Positions 22,103 to 33,240 of a stretch of DNA of 64,000 bases are shown piece by piece (positions within the stretch are counted from its first letter, which is position 1; every line of letters begins with the position of its first letter). Below the pieces are notes generated by a model. That model made no database searches. It was not told the origin of the DNA and worked only from the letters and a program-made list of their open reading frames with translations. The stretch lies in NCBI GenBank assembly GCA_035079385.1, contig JAVHKY010000054.1, positions 14,736,501 to 14,800,500 on the forward strand, in the 5' to 3' direction. The DNA is from Aspidiotus rigidus. Taxonomy: Eukaryota > Arthropoda > Insecta > Hemiptera > Diaspididae. The translations under genes and the position numbers were made by a program.

Positions 22103-23640
22103 TACACGTGTATACCCTAGAACGAATACAATAAAAGCGTCTCTTATGTGTTATTACCATCATTAATGTATCATTATTAATTCCATTTTCCTGCAAGATA
22201 CGGAATGAATTAATTTCGGCAATATTTGTATGATATAGAAAGAATGAAGCGGTAGAGGTATATTTGTACTTGCACCGAATAGAGGTAGTTTACAATAATA
22301 TATCCAATACTCGCACGCCTCAAATTATATTATCAAAATTATGTACCTAATGCGGGTATTTGATTGTGGAAATAATGAAAAAAGTACTCTCGATAAGGTC
22401 AGTCGATTTTTGCGTTCTTACGTTGTAGTTGTCCCCGAGAAAGAAAAAGAATAATTTTAGTTGATCATGAGAAATTCCCTGACATTACTTGAAGTTCGAC
22501 TGTATTCTTTCTATAAAATGCTGAGAGAACCATGTCTTCCTGTAAGGCGGCGAACGGTCGCATTGTTATGTCTGAGCGTGTCACTTGATTAAAGACCTTC
22601 ACTGTGACAAGTTTCGTGAGAATGAAGCCGAATTAGATTAATAGTTAGTTCTATGCGTAAATCCATTGATGATTTTCTACATCGAGAACTCTGAACTCGA
22701 TCGGATACGAGTAGTGAAATTTCGCGTGAAATCAATACACGTTTATACCTGCATAGACGTCTAATGTTATCCAAACGCACGTAATACCATCGGTAACTGA
22801 ATAGGTATAGGCGTACAATAATTTATTCAATCGTACATCCGAAATACTCGTAATGATACACTTCAAACAAGAAAAAAATAAAAATAAAAAAAAATACTAT
22901 TCGTTTTCTGACTACTTTTCCGGCTTTTTTGCAACATCAATTTCATTTCGTCTTAAAGTTTGTTTGTATGTCGTCTGTTGCGTGTGCATAATATTATACT
23001 TAATTATGTGGTGTCGTTGGAATTTATTAATTAATCAATTACTCGTAATTAATACGAGATCGAACATAATATTTTGGTAAAACACTGACACCATTATTTC
23101 CCTTTCGTGAAATTATTGTGACGGTACAAAGACAAAAACCCATGGAATCCGCCATGTTCGAATGATATTATTGCGTGCCATCATAAAAAACTGATGTTTT
23201 CGAAAAACAAAAGTGTTCCAGACACCGACAAAAGAGGAAAATCGAGAGACATCTACTTCAATTTTTCGAAAATGATATTCTTCCCGCGATATCGAGACAT
23301 GATTTAATGCGGATAGTCTCGACCGCACAGCAGATAATGTGCTCAAAGGAACTACGAAGGAAAGCAATTAAAAGATATGATAACCAGGTCTAATCTATCT
23401 CGAGACAAACGCAAGAATTAATTGTGGATTGACATTGATAGTTTGGTCTATTCCAGTAGTAACACCGGTAGAAATGAAATGTAAACTTGCGAGACTTGGG
23501 AGAACTCACGCTCTGAGCGGAAGGAATTTCTGTCGCAATATTCGACTTGCTGAGCGATATTATGTAGACTGCAAGAGCGATTGCTCTGATGAGTGACCAA
23601 TAATAGACCAACTTTTTCAGTCGATTTACTTCCGTTCTTC
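22103..23640. other. Intergenic, nothing recognised
   Basis: AT-rich; short frames only. No repeat structure identified. Confidence 0.4.
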
Positions 23641-24450
23641 CCTACCATATTTCAACCAGACTCGGACCAACTTGGACAAAATTTCACCGGAAAAAATTAG
23701 TCGATTTGTGATGTAGGTACGATAAAATGGTGTATCTTCAGATTTCCTTCGAAATTGACTATACTTAGACTATTTTTGACCCAAAAAACAGTCGATTTCT
23801 GTGGAATATAGACAACATATAATAGTCTGTCGTAGTCTATATTCAAGCGATATTAACAGACCACTACAAATAGACCACTTCTGACCCACAAACATGGGTC
23901 AATTCCTGGGCAATAGAGAGGCCATAAAATGGTCTCTAGCTAGGTAATATTAACAGACCACTATATTTGACTACTTTCGAAGGGAAAAACTAGTCTATAT
24001 CTAGGCCTTCCTTAAGTGATAGAAAAGAAGAATGCAGATAGCAATCTCGTTAACAGGATTATTTTGAGACGAGTGCGATTTTGGTCTGCAAGTTTGCAAG
24101 CAACATGACAGTTGATTCATTCCGAGTATCTGCCCAGGAATCGACTGGAAATTTTGGTCAAAATTGAGTGACTGGGTGGCTCACTCGATCTTAGACCAAA
24201 AAAGAGAGTGAAAATATTGGTACACGTTGAGGACAAATCGACTGAAAATGGGCCGGGATATCTTGCAAAATATCTCCCCAGAAATCGACTAAAAATCTTA
24301 GTCAAAGTTGAGTAAGAAATGCAATATCAATTTTAGACTAAAAAACGAGAAAAATTCCCAGTCTGTATTGACAGTATAACGACGTAATGATCAAAAATCA
24401 ACAAAAAATTATGGTCAAAATGTGATAGGAATATTTCTGACTAACAATAT
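23641..24450. repeat. Degenerate tandem repeat region built on GTCGATTT / GACTAT words
   Basis: Words such as AGTCGATTT, TCGACTAAAAAT, TAGACTATTTTTGACC and AGACCACTA recur every 40-80 bases in both orientations. Identity between units is low and the period is not constant, so this looks like an old decayed minisatellite or nested MITE remnants. Confidence 0.4.
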
Positions 24451-24582
24451 ACTGAAATAAAGATCGCATCCCACTTGGTGAGGCGCTCGGGGTTGCCTTT
24501 ATTAACCTTGTTGAACCTGTTTTATATGGGCGTCACTATTGCGTATTCTCATTCCTAAATAGCTTGAGCCTCCGTTAGGAAT

Positions 24583-24835
24583 CTTAAACTTTAGCCTTCA
24601 TGGTATACTGGGCCTAATCTACTCTACTGTAATCCATAGCCTGGAAAATGTCAAACATTGGCCTTCATTATACTAAGCCTAATATACCATACTAGGCCTA
24701 CAATAAGTAGCCTGGAAGATATCAAACCTTAGCCTTCATTATACTGGGCCTAATATACTATACTAAGCCTATAATGACTAGCCTAAAAAATTTTGAATTT
24801 TAGCCTTTGTTATACTAGGCTTGATATACTCGTAC
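24583..24835 (+). repeat. Tandem repeat of about 75 bp carrying TATACTAGGCCTA, about 3.5 units
   Basis: Each unit contains TTAGCCTTCATTATACT, GGGCCTAATATACTATACTA and TAGCCTGGAA variants. Single copies of the same words occur at 33.78 kb, 42.2-42.4 kb and 38.0 kb, so the unit is part of a dispersed family. Confidence 0.7.
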
Positions 24836-27520
24836 AGTACAAGCAGAAATTCCCGTCCTTCGGACGGAACACTTATACGTTCCTGACAGAAGCCTGTCAT
24901 TTCTTAAAGTTCGACGATCCCTCTTCACCTGGCCAACTACTCATTCTGAACTGTTACCCTATCTATTCTCTGATCCCTGCCCCTCCTTGAGAGGCCCTCT
25001 CCATCTTTTTAATATTTTCTTTCATCCTCAATGCTTATCCGTTATGTTCTCTGATTGATACCACACCCTGAAAAATTTTCTCAATTCGCTGGATCTATAA
25101 AAATCAAACATTTCCACACCTGCACACATTTACTCTCACTGAACTTGTGACCCTACTGTCCGCAATGTAATACAGAACTATATTTATCAACCAATTGTTA
25201 ACTGTGAACTCATTGTCCTATTATTGGCTTCCCGCTATTAAACGGCACTTTAAGTCTTTAAATAAATAAATGAATTAATTAATAATCGTCAACACCCGAC
25301 TTGTCCCTGTGACACCCCGTTCACCAAAAAAGAGGTCATCTACAGAAGGTCACATTCCGTTACTGATCATATTCTCACCTGATATTAGGCAGTAACCACC
25401 CACTTAACACTTTCTTACCCATCCGGCTGTCTTCTCTTCGATCCACTATCCAGTATGCTAGGGAAAAACTCTACAAAATCATCTGTTCTTCTTTCATTAT
25501 AAACAATACTACTCTTTTCTGTCTGTCAATGTATTCCCTTTTGAAGTATCTAGCCCTACTCTCGGCATCTTCGTTGAAGCTGGTCCCCCACCCCTAAATG
25601 CCGCTTCCTAACTCTCACTGCCAATCTTCTTGTATCCGCAGTTTAATTTACTCACCTTCCAATCTACGCTCCCGCACTCTGCCGACATAATTCTCTCCTA
25701 TTGAACCTGAATTATTCAATCACCTCAAGTTGAACCATCTACTCCCTACCAACCATCCATTTCTCCATACCTAAACTCTCCCGTAAATATCTGACTCGAT
25801 CTAGCAGATCATCTCCAAACTCACTACACTATATACCGACAACTCATTAGAAACATTATCCCTAAACCAATTTTCCGACGCATCAGCCCTACTTTACCGA
25901 CGGATCTAAATTTGGACCCAAAACAGGGTACGCGTACTCGATCTAAGGAGTCATAATTAGTCGTTGATTGAAAAATTCTGCCTTCATTTTCACTACCAAA
26001 CAAAACGCCATATACTCGAACCTTTATCTCCATTTTCTCACCCCAGCTCAAATATCCATTGTTAACTGACTCTTTTTCATCTCTTCTGGTTATACAGGAC
26101 TCTTATACAACTAACTCCCCAAATACTCGCATTCATTTACTCCTGCAATCACCATTATCAATTTCTACATCTGTATCCTTCCTGTGGATTCCGAGTCACG
26201 TCAACTTCCCGGAACATGACGCCATTGTTTTTGCGACCAAAGTTAACAATAAATCTACAACTCTTTTCTGTCAGTCGATGTATTCGCTTCTGAAGTGAAT
26301 CAAGCCCTAATTAAAAACGATCTAGCCCAACTCTCTGCCTCTACGTTGAAGCTAGTAATTCCTCCTCCCTTCAGATGCCGCTTCCGAACTCTCATTGTCA
26401 ATTTTCTTATATCCACAGCTCAATTCACTCAGCTTCCAATATATGCATCCGCACTCTGCCGACATAATTCTCTCATCCTTCCTCTTAAGACTGAATTATT
26501 CAATCACCTCAAGTTGAACCAACTACCCCCTATCATATCATCCACTTCTCTGTAGCTAAACCCTCTCCCAAGTATCCGACTCGGTCGAAACTATATACCG
26601 ACAACTCATTTGGAACATTATCTCAGAACCAATTTCTTCCGAACCACCAAACTTTTTAAAATCTGGTCGACCTAAACTAGGATACGCGTACTCGATCCAA
26701 GGAGTCAAAATCAGTCGTTGCATCTCTCCTCACCCCAGCTCAAATTTCTAGTGTTAACTAACTCACTTTCATTTTTCCGGAATATACAGGTCTCTTATTC
26801 AACTAATTCTCTAAATCAGCGCTTTCATTTACTCCTGCAATCACCATCATCCACTTCTACATCTGTCTCTTTCATGTGGATTCCGGGGAACTATTCAAAC
26901 ACCTCAAATTGAACCATCTACCCCCTGCCATATCATCCCCTTCTCCATAGTTAACCCCTTTCCCAGATTTCCAAATCGGTCTAGCTGATAATCTCTCAAC
27001 TAACAACACTATAATACACCAACAACTTATTAGGAACATTATCTCTATACCAATTTCACAACCCACCAGACCCCCTAAATCTGGATCTAAAATAGAATAT
27101 ACAAACTCGATCCAAGGAGTCATAATCAGTCGTTGATTGAAAAATTCTGCCTCCATTTTCACTATACCAAACAAAACTCTATAGTATACAGATCTCCATC
27201 TCCTCACCCCCTTCTGAAATTTCTACTGCTAACTGACTCACATCTCTCCTGGCTATATTGAACTCACGTTCAACTAATTCTCAAATCATTCCATTCATTT
27301 ATTCCTGCAATAACTATCACCCACTTCTACAACTGTCTCCTGGAATTCCGGGTCACATCAACGTCTTGAAATATGACGCAATTGTTTTCCTTTCTATTAA
27401 AAAAATTTCTGTCCTTGTACTTACCGCTGCTACTGACCTTAGAAACTATTACCGATCCCTGATATTTGACTCCCGCCATGAATTTTGTAAAACTCGAGTG
27501 GGAAGGAGCTGAGAACATCG
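24830..27520 (+). mobile_element. Tandem degenerate 3' fragments of a non-LTR retrotransposon with RNase H domain
   Basis: Several diverged copies of one segment lie head to tail: about 25490-25790 (tail only), 25791-26560, 26570-26935 and 26940-27420. The best copy reads LYTDGSK-like sequence near 25895, LTDSFSSLLVIQDSYTTN at 26062 and VSFLWIPSHVNFPEHDA at 26180. These are the strand, helix and Trp-Ile-Pro-x-His blocks of RNase H in I-group non-LTR elements. All copies have stops and frameshifts. The stretch 24830-25280 looks like the preceding C-terminal/3' end of the same family. Confidence 0.6.
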
Positions 27521-28167
27521 ATTACCAAAAAATCGCGCTACGTCTATCACGAACTCTCTCGTGAACACATACGCGGGTAATTTTCAAACGCCTTCTTTAA
27601 TTAATTAAAACTATATTTTAATTTTACGAGCACATCAAAGCTACCATTGAAAAATCGACTGGCCACTAAACTCTGAAACATCTACAACCTTAGCGATTAC
27701 ACACACTACTTTACGATTACACGAACAAAATGTGTCTACCATTCATCCCCTATGGGGTTTTTCGGGGTGAAAAAAAGTCTTAAACCTTCCCACTCGACAT
27801 ATGAAGCTATTTTCGTGGAGTTTGAGATGAGTCGAGGCGGTAGGAGCTGAGAACATCGATTACCTAAAATCGATGTTAATTTCAGCTCTAAAACTTCATT
27901 TTTCCAAAATTTTTAAAATTATTCTTCTTCTCTGGAACAATAAACGTGTATCAGGAAAATTTTGGGGAAAAGTATTCGGTAGGAGTGGAGATTACCGGCG
28001 CCGAAATATACGTTTTGTGTCTTATAATATAGAGATAATATAGAGATAATAATAATAATATAGATATATAATATAGATAATGATAATATAGATATAACTA
28101 GGCTTATACTAACTATAAGCTTAATATACAGTACGACACCAAACTAGCCTGAAACACCTATCATAAT
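27521..28167. other. AT-rich spacer with short repeats
   Basis: GAGCTGAGAACATCGATTAC occurs at about 27509 and again at about 27847, and a TAATATAGATA microsatellite spans about 28028-28090. No gene seen. Confidence 0.5.
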
Positions 28168-28305
28168 TATATAGCTCGGAAGAAGAAATTTTTCCAAGTC
28201 CCCCTCCTATCCGGAGGTAAAAATTTTTCCAAGTCCCACGTTTCGCCTCCCGGTGCCCGTCATTTTTCTCGAAAATACCCTCTGATAAAACAGGTTCCTT
28301 GTCAA
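28168..28305 (+). repeat. Fragment of the 45-bp minisatellite element (right end)
   Basis: Two degenerate TTTTTCCAAGTCCC units are followed by TAAAACAGGTTCC, the right terminal motif of the element family described at 37868-39712. Confidence 0.6.
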
Positions 28306-28309
28306 AAGT

Positions 28310-28439
28310 GCTGTGGTACTATTTTACATATGTCAGCTGTGGTACTATTTTTTATATGCCAAGTGTGGTACTATTTGCCATATGCCAGCATTGGTACTTC
28401 TCTTCATACGCCAGCTGTGGTACTATTTTTCATATGCCC
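28310..28439 (+). repeat. 26-bp minisatellite, 5 units
   Basis: Unit GCTGTGGTACTATTTTTCAT plus ATGCCA. Five head-to-tail copies with a few substitutions each and no length change. Confidence 0.9.
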
Positions 28440-28711
28440 TGACCCCAATTTTGATGACTTGTGAGTGAATTGCAAAGACAAGTTTTTCACTAGTAACTAA
28501 TAAATACTCGTAATCAGTTCATATTTTTTGTATACTAAATTTATTTAAAAATATTAGAAATAATTTCAGTAAAATTTTACATTTTTTGATTCGAACAACG
28601 AAAATTTCTTTATTTTTCTGAACATCTCTTGATGTATGGCCCGCCGGACCATGAAAAGTAACAAATTTTCATAAATGCGGCCCGCGGTGTGAAAAAGGTT
28701 ACCCACGCCTG
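28440..28711 (-). mobile_element. hAT-like element fragment, one end
   Basis: Read on the minus strand, the right end begins CAGGCGTGGGTAACC and continues with TTTTTCACACCGCGGGCC, a form common to hAT-type elements in animals. The opposite end and duplication were not found, so the left limit is a guess. Confidence 0.4.
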
Positions 28712-29775
28712 CTCTAGCCTGTTGATGAGTTCTGAATGCTCAGATCTGTAGTAAAGCTACATCAGGTGCGATATCACTGATGGTCAACAATGATGAGCAC
28801 CTAGTATAGTTTACATCAATACTTTTTAAATTTCATCGAAATTCCAAAGTTGAACAACAGTTTTATTCGGAAGTAAAGCATGGTGAATGCTAGCCTCTCC
28901 CAAAGGGATTTGGTCGCAGACAATCTCGAGGAAAACCTGGGTTCAGAAAATTTTTTATTTCGAATTCAATTTCAAATTGATGTTAGAAAATTGCTTAAGC
29001 AGAAAGCTCCACAAATTTTACTGAAGCACTACTCTCTTTAGAAATGTGCGACCTGTTACACTTTTTGGTTCAAATTCACTTGATCTAATAAGACTTAATC
29101 ATCTTTATGTGAAAATTTCGAGACGATCTTACGAGGTTATATAACAGAAAGTTCTTTCTGTCAGATCGATGTTAGATATATAAGTCAATTTGTACTCACC
29201 TGGTGCCGTTGATATCTAAGACAGTACTCGAAAATTTCTGGCACACTGCGTCACATTTTCTCCGCCAAAAGTATCGCACGCAACAGATGTGGGAGATTCA
29301 TTAATACCGAGCTTAGATCAATATCGAGCACGCACAAGATGTACGAATATCAATGAAGAAATAGGTACGACAATACACGTCTCGAACGTATGAAATGTTC
29401 GCGGAAACATACACCTCGTGCAGAATAATTGGACGCGAAAAAGCACCGCGTGCGACTTCAGCGTCTGTTTAAATTACTTTCTTTAATAAAATGTTCCGTA
29501 TATGTTTAACGTGCACGTCTACGTAAATAAATACGAGTAGCCTGCATACGACGTCGAACTGGGCGCACCGCAAACGAGACGCTAAATGCACTTCGAAACG
29601 CTGCACCTCCTCTCCATTTTTCCTGATTTCTTAATGATGCTTTTCCGTTCAAAAAAATTATGTTATTATTTATATCGCATAAAGTCATAAGGAAATATCA
29701 CGTCCTAGTGAACGCGAACGTGTTGGAGGTACAGAAAAAAATCAATTTCGATGCATCACCAATAAGCACGACAAA
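28712..29775. other. Intergenic, nothing recognised
   Basis: No repeat or gene could be supported in this stretch left of the intact PLE-B copy. Confidence 0.4.
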
Positions 29776-29848
29776 TAAAACGTGAAAGACGAATACTCCG
29801 ACGTGGAGTAAAACATGCAAACCGCAGAAAAATAAAAGACGACGACTT

Positions 29849-30163
29849 TATTCCGATTGTAAGGTTACGACTAAGAAACTGGAAAAAGAAGTGGATCAGA
29901 ACAGAGTTGCGAAGACGGTATGTAAATTTAATATTACGACTAGATTAAACCTCATGGTCCATTCGAGACTCTTCGTCATGGTCCCCCCCGTTGAGTTTGA
30001 TTACTTTATGCGGGACGTCAATGAAAAGTGTCGGAAGTTTGAGGCGAAGTTGAAGGAGAGGAAAAATAAGAAGCTGTCCTCCCTAATGACGGTTAATGAG
30101 GAGGTGGTTGAGGAGGGGGTGAGTGACGGTGTTGTCGTTCATAAATTCCATCCCCCCTCATAA
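29849..30163 (+). CDS. PLE-B upstream frame (N-terminal part of the polyprotein), frame-shifted from the RT
   Basis: Open from 29849 in the frame VTTKKLEKEV, FNITTRLNLMVHSRL, EFDYFMRDVNEKCRKFEAKL, ending after VVVHKFHPPS. The first ATG-like start would be internal, so this is the truncated N terminus of the PLE protein. The next frame (from 30178) lies -1 relative to this one. Copy 2 breaks at the same place but with a different C/T-run length (CCCCCCTC here against CCCTCTCCTC), so the boundary is either a mutation hotspot or a genuine frameshift site. Confidence 0.55.
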   Translation, partial: YSDCKVTTKKLEKEVDQNRVAKTVCKFNITTRLNLMVHSRLFVMVPPVEFDYFMRDVNEKCRKFEAKLKERKNKKLSSLMTVNEEVVEEGVSDGVVVHKFHPPS

Positions 30164-30177
30164 ATAATAGTCAGGTA

Positions 30178-32121
30178 GTGTTCAATAGTGACGAAACATC
30201 CCTCCTTGAGAAAGGTTTGAAGTTCAGTATTCCTCCCCTCAAGAATGACGAAACCTTGGCGAATGTCGTTGCGGATCTTGCGGTTAAGATTGGTCCTGGT
30301 TTTAATACTCAGAAAGTCTGTGCCGAATTAATCCGTAATAACCCCCTCCCTCGCATGAGTAATAAATTGGGAGGAGTGATTCAAGGTTTGAAGAGGAAGA
30401 TGAAAGAGGGAGATTTAATCGTCACTAAGGCTGACAAGGGCAATGCTGTTGTGGTGATGGAGAAGTCGGCCTATTCTTCTAAGGTCCATGAAGTCCTCCA
30501 GCAGTGTGGTGTTGAAGAGAGTGAGGATTTCAGTTTTCCTAGGCACGTTAAAGAAGTTAGGAGTGTCATCAACAGGAGTGAGGCTATTATCAAACCTCCT
30601 GCTTTGAAAACAGCCCTCCTTGTTCCTAACCCCACACCCCCCCTACTGTACGGGCTGCCTAAAGTGCATAAGAACAATACCCCGATGCGACCCGTTGTTT
30701 CTTTCGTCTCCTCTCCTACCTACCTCATTGCCAAATTCCTTGACCGTTGGTTCAAAAATCGAATTGATTTTGAATCCCCTCATTCGGTCTTGAATTCGGC
30801 CTCTTTAACTGACGTCCTCAAGGATGTAAGTCTTCCCCCGGGAACGACCATCTGCTCGTTTGATGTTGTTGGTTTATTCCCGAATATTGCCAAGGCTGCT
30901 ACTATCCAGCGTATGGGTGAGCTACTCGTCAAAGCCAACATTCCTCATAATGAGTTTCACGAATTCTTCGATCTTCTAAATACTTGCTGGTCCCCCAACT
31001 ACTGTAAATTTGAAGGGAAATTTTTCGAATTCCCTGACGAAGTAGGGATCCCCATTGGATCACCACTAGGCTCTCTCATATCCAAAATTTTCATGTCTAA
31101 GTTTGAACTTGACCTCTTTTCCTCGAACCAGGTGTTACTTAATCATATTCATTATTGGCACAGGTACGTTGATGACGTTCTATGTACCTGGACTGGTCTC
31201 CCAGATCTCCTTGGTGAGTTTCTGAGGTATCTAAATTCCTGGTACCCATCCATCAAATTTACGTTGGAAATAGGGGTATTTTCCATTAACTTTTTGGATT
31301 TATCGATCTCTATAATAGACGGTATCCATAAGTTTGGAATTTACAGGAAAGATACTACGACCGATGTTTTAGTCCACGGTGGTTCGTTTGGTCCTGTTGC
31401 TCACAAGATGGCTGCTTTTCATAGCCTAGTTCACAGACTGACTCGTATTCCTTTGAGTCAGTCTGCCTTCAAGAAAGAGTTAATCACAATAGAACACCTG
31501 GCCAGAGTGAATGGGGTCAATGTCGATGTTGACGTGAAGGTTCGGAGGAAAGTTACGAGGAGCCTCCTGGATTCTACCACCTCCCTCCCCCGAGACACGA
31601 TCCGTGATCGCCGTTTGCGTTGGATCAGTCTCCCTTTCCTGGGGAAGTTCTCCCTGCAATTGGGTCGGGCCCTTCGCCCGTTTGGCTTCAGACCCGCGTT
31701 TTACAACCCTACCACAGTCAATAGGTTGTTTGTGAGACTGAAGGACCCCATACCTGTTGATGAGAGGAGTGGTGTGTATAAGTTGGAGTGTGAGGATTGT
31801 GGGGGCTTTTATATTGGTGAGACCAGCCGCCAAATGAAAGTTAGAGTAGCTGAGCACCTGAAGTCTTGGAAGAAGGGACACTTAGGGGAGTCAGCTTTTG
31901 CTGATCATTCAATAAACAGTGGCCACAGCTTCCGCGCGTTATCCGAAAAGCTCCTCCATAAGGAGAATTCCTACCGTAAGCGTATCGCCCTCGAGAATAT
32001 AGAGATAATTCGTCATCTCAACACTGACGGTATCACTGTACTCAATTTGTACATTCCGGAAGATGGCCTGATCGAACTTGTTTATGACTCACACCGTGAT
32101 TTCTCGTTTGGACGATCTTAA
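30178..32121 (+). CDS. PLE-B reverse transcriptase - GIY-YIG endonuclease, 647 codons open
   Basis: The open frame has no ATG at its 5' end (first codon GTG), so translation probably begins upstream through the frame break. Domain order: KADKGNAVVVMEKSAYSSK (about residues 85-105); RT blocks YGLPKVHKNN (about 158), MRPVVSFVSSPTYLIAKFLD (about 170), CSFDVVGLFPNI (about 225), GIPIGSPLGSLISK (about 290), catalytic HRYVDDVLCTW (about 327-337) and INFLDLSI (about 375). Then DRRLRWISLPFLGKFS, and a GIY-YIG nuclease with YKLECEDCGGFYIGETSRQM (about 535-555) and SAFADHSINSGHSF (about 570-585). Both Asp of the RT box and the nuclease Tyr/Arg/Glu-bearing segments are kept, so the enzyme could be functional. 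PLEs move by target-primed reverse transcription and their RT is related to telomerase. Confidence 0.9.
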   Translation: MFNSDETSLLEKGLKFSIPPLKNDETLANVVADLAVKIGPGFNTQKVCAELIRNNPLPRMSNKLGGVIQGLKRKMKEGDLIVTKADKGNAVVVMEKSAYSSKVHEVLQQCGVEESEDFSFPRHVKEVRSVINRSEAIIKPPALKTALLVPNPTPPLLYGLPKVHKNNTPMRPVVSFVSSPTYLIAKFLDRWFKNRIDFESPHSVLNSASLTDVLKDVSLPPGTTICSFDVVGLFPNIAKAATIQRMGELLVKANIPHNEFHEFFDLLNTCWSPNYCKFEGKFFEFPDEVGIPIGSPLGSLISKIFMSKFELDLFSSNQVLLNHIHYWHRYVDDVLCTWTGLPDLLGEFLRYLNSWYPSIKFTLEIGVFSINFLDLSISIIDGIHKFGIYRKDTTTDVLVHGGSFGPVAHKMAAFHSLVHRLTRIPLSQSAFKKELITIEHLARVNGVNVDVDVKVRRKVTRSLLDSTTSLPRDTIRDRRLRWISLPFLGKFSLQLGRALRPFGFRPAFYNPTTVNRLFVRLKDPIPVDERSGVYKLECEDCGGFYIGETSRQMKVRVAEHLKSWKKGHLGESAFADHSINSGHSFRALSEKLLHKENSYRKRIALENIEIIRHLNTDGITVLNLYIPEDGLIELVYDSHRDFSFGRS

Positions 32122-32165
32122 TACCTCGTTCTTCTCTTGTGTTCGTCAGTTACTTTCATTTCAGG

Positions 32166-32194
32166 CTTGAAGATGGTTATTTCACCGAAAGCGC
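32166..32194 (+). ncRNA. Hammerhead-like core near the 3' end of PLE-B
   Basis: TTGAAGA, GGT/ACC stem with a TATTTC loop, GAAA. The same arrangement recurs at 49084-49115. The first core base is U rather than C and the following helix III is imperfect, so catalytic activity is doubtful. Confidence 0.35.
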
Positions 32195-32262
32195 TCGTCG
32201 TCTTTTATTTTTCTGCGGTTTGCACGTTTTACTCCACGTCGGAGTATTCGTCTTTCACGTCT

Positions 32263-32599
32263 TATTATGGACAGCCGTAACTTGAAGGAACGGATTCGTT
32301 TAATTTCGACAAATACTTTGTTCGTATCTAACGCCGATTTTTTGTGAATATTTACCTAATTGAATTTGTGAAATAATCAGAAAAAACCTATAATCAGTAT
32401 ACCTAATGTAAGAGAATCATCGACGATCTATTGTCGTGTTCTAAAAATTGAGGAAGAGTTGCCGAATTTTTCTCTCGGTGTAGAGGAGGTAATCATAGCC
32501 ACATTCCTGCAAAACACTATTAGTTTGGACCCAGATGAAGCATCAGAAACAACAAACGGGAGCTGATCGAGCAGCTGGACAATTTGGAAATCAAGGGTA
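32263..32599. other. Spacer between two PLEs
   Basis: No gene seen. Confidence 0.4.
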
Positions 32600-33240
32600 A
32601 CGACTAGCTGATATCCTTTGATGTGGCAAACATGTTTGGTACCATACCGAAGGAGAAACTTCTCACTCTGGTCAAAAACAACAGATACCGTGGGAACCCC
32701 GATGGGCCGAAGTACGCCAACGTAGTGGAAGAGATCTTCAGCCAGAACTACTGCCGCTTCAATAACAGGTTCTACAGTCAGGAAAAGGAACTTGCGATGG
32801 GACCAATACTGGCGGAGATATTCATGAATGATATGGGAAACAAGATATTAAAGGGTAGCAAGTTCAGAAATTCGATCAAACACTGGGCCAGATATGTATG
32901 TAAGATGTAAAATCTTGACAAATCTGGCGATGCTGTGTTTCCACAGAATCGAATCAAAAAGTCGAGTTCCCGAAGGAAAGTCAGGTCAGCTGACTGCACT
33001 CGGAAGGATAAACAAGACGAGAGAGGAATAGCGTTATATGGTCGGAGCTCCGAACTTTGTCCGTGAGTAGGAGTGACGCGACTGACAGTGAAGAACGTTC
33101 ACGTTCTTACATGTACATGATATCCTAATTGTATGGTCAGGCACTGATAGACAGGTGGATCTATTCCTTTCAGAAATGAACGCGATGAATGAGAGCATCA
33201 AATTACAGTGGAAAAAGGCATTGATTTTCTCGGTCATATC
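32600..33240 (+). pseudogene. PLE-D reverse transcriptase fragments
   Basis: SFDVANMFGTIPKEKLLTLV at about 32608 matches the RT block 3 (FDV-x-x-LF) of PLEs; NYCRFNNRFYSQEKELAMG and ILAEIFMNDMGNKIL follow. After a stop at 32908 and a rearranged 200 bp, DILIVWSGTDRQVDLFL and SIKLQWKKALIFS (about 33119-33225) represent the catalytic D-D block and the next strand. It is clearly different from PLE-A, -B and -C and too degraded to be active. Confidence 0.65.

Larger units (their letters stand above)
29776..32262 (+). mobile_element. Penelope-like element PLE-B, copy 1, nearly intact, with inverted terminal copies
   Basis: The first about 70 bp (29776-29845) are the reverse complement of the last about 70 bp (32195-32262), with one clear mismatch inside the matched core (GCATG against GCACG). 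The coding region starts right after the left cap at TATTCCGAT (29849), in the middle of the ORF, so the copy is 5'-truncated and capped by an inverted copy of its own 3' end. The RT and GIY-YIG domains are open throughout. A hammerhead-like core lies at 32166-32194, 45 bases after the stop. I could not identify a target duplication. Confidence 0.85.
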
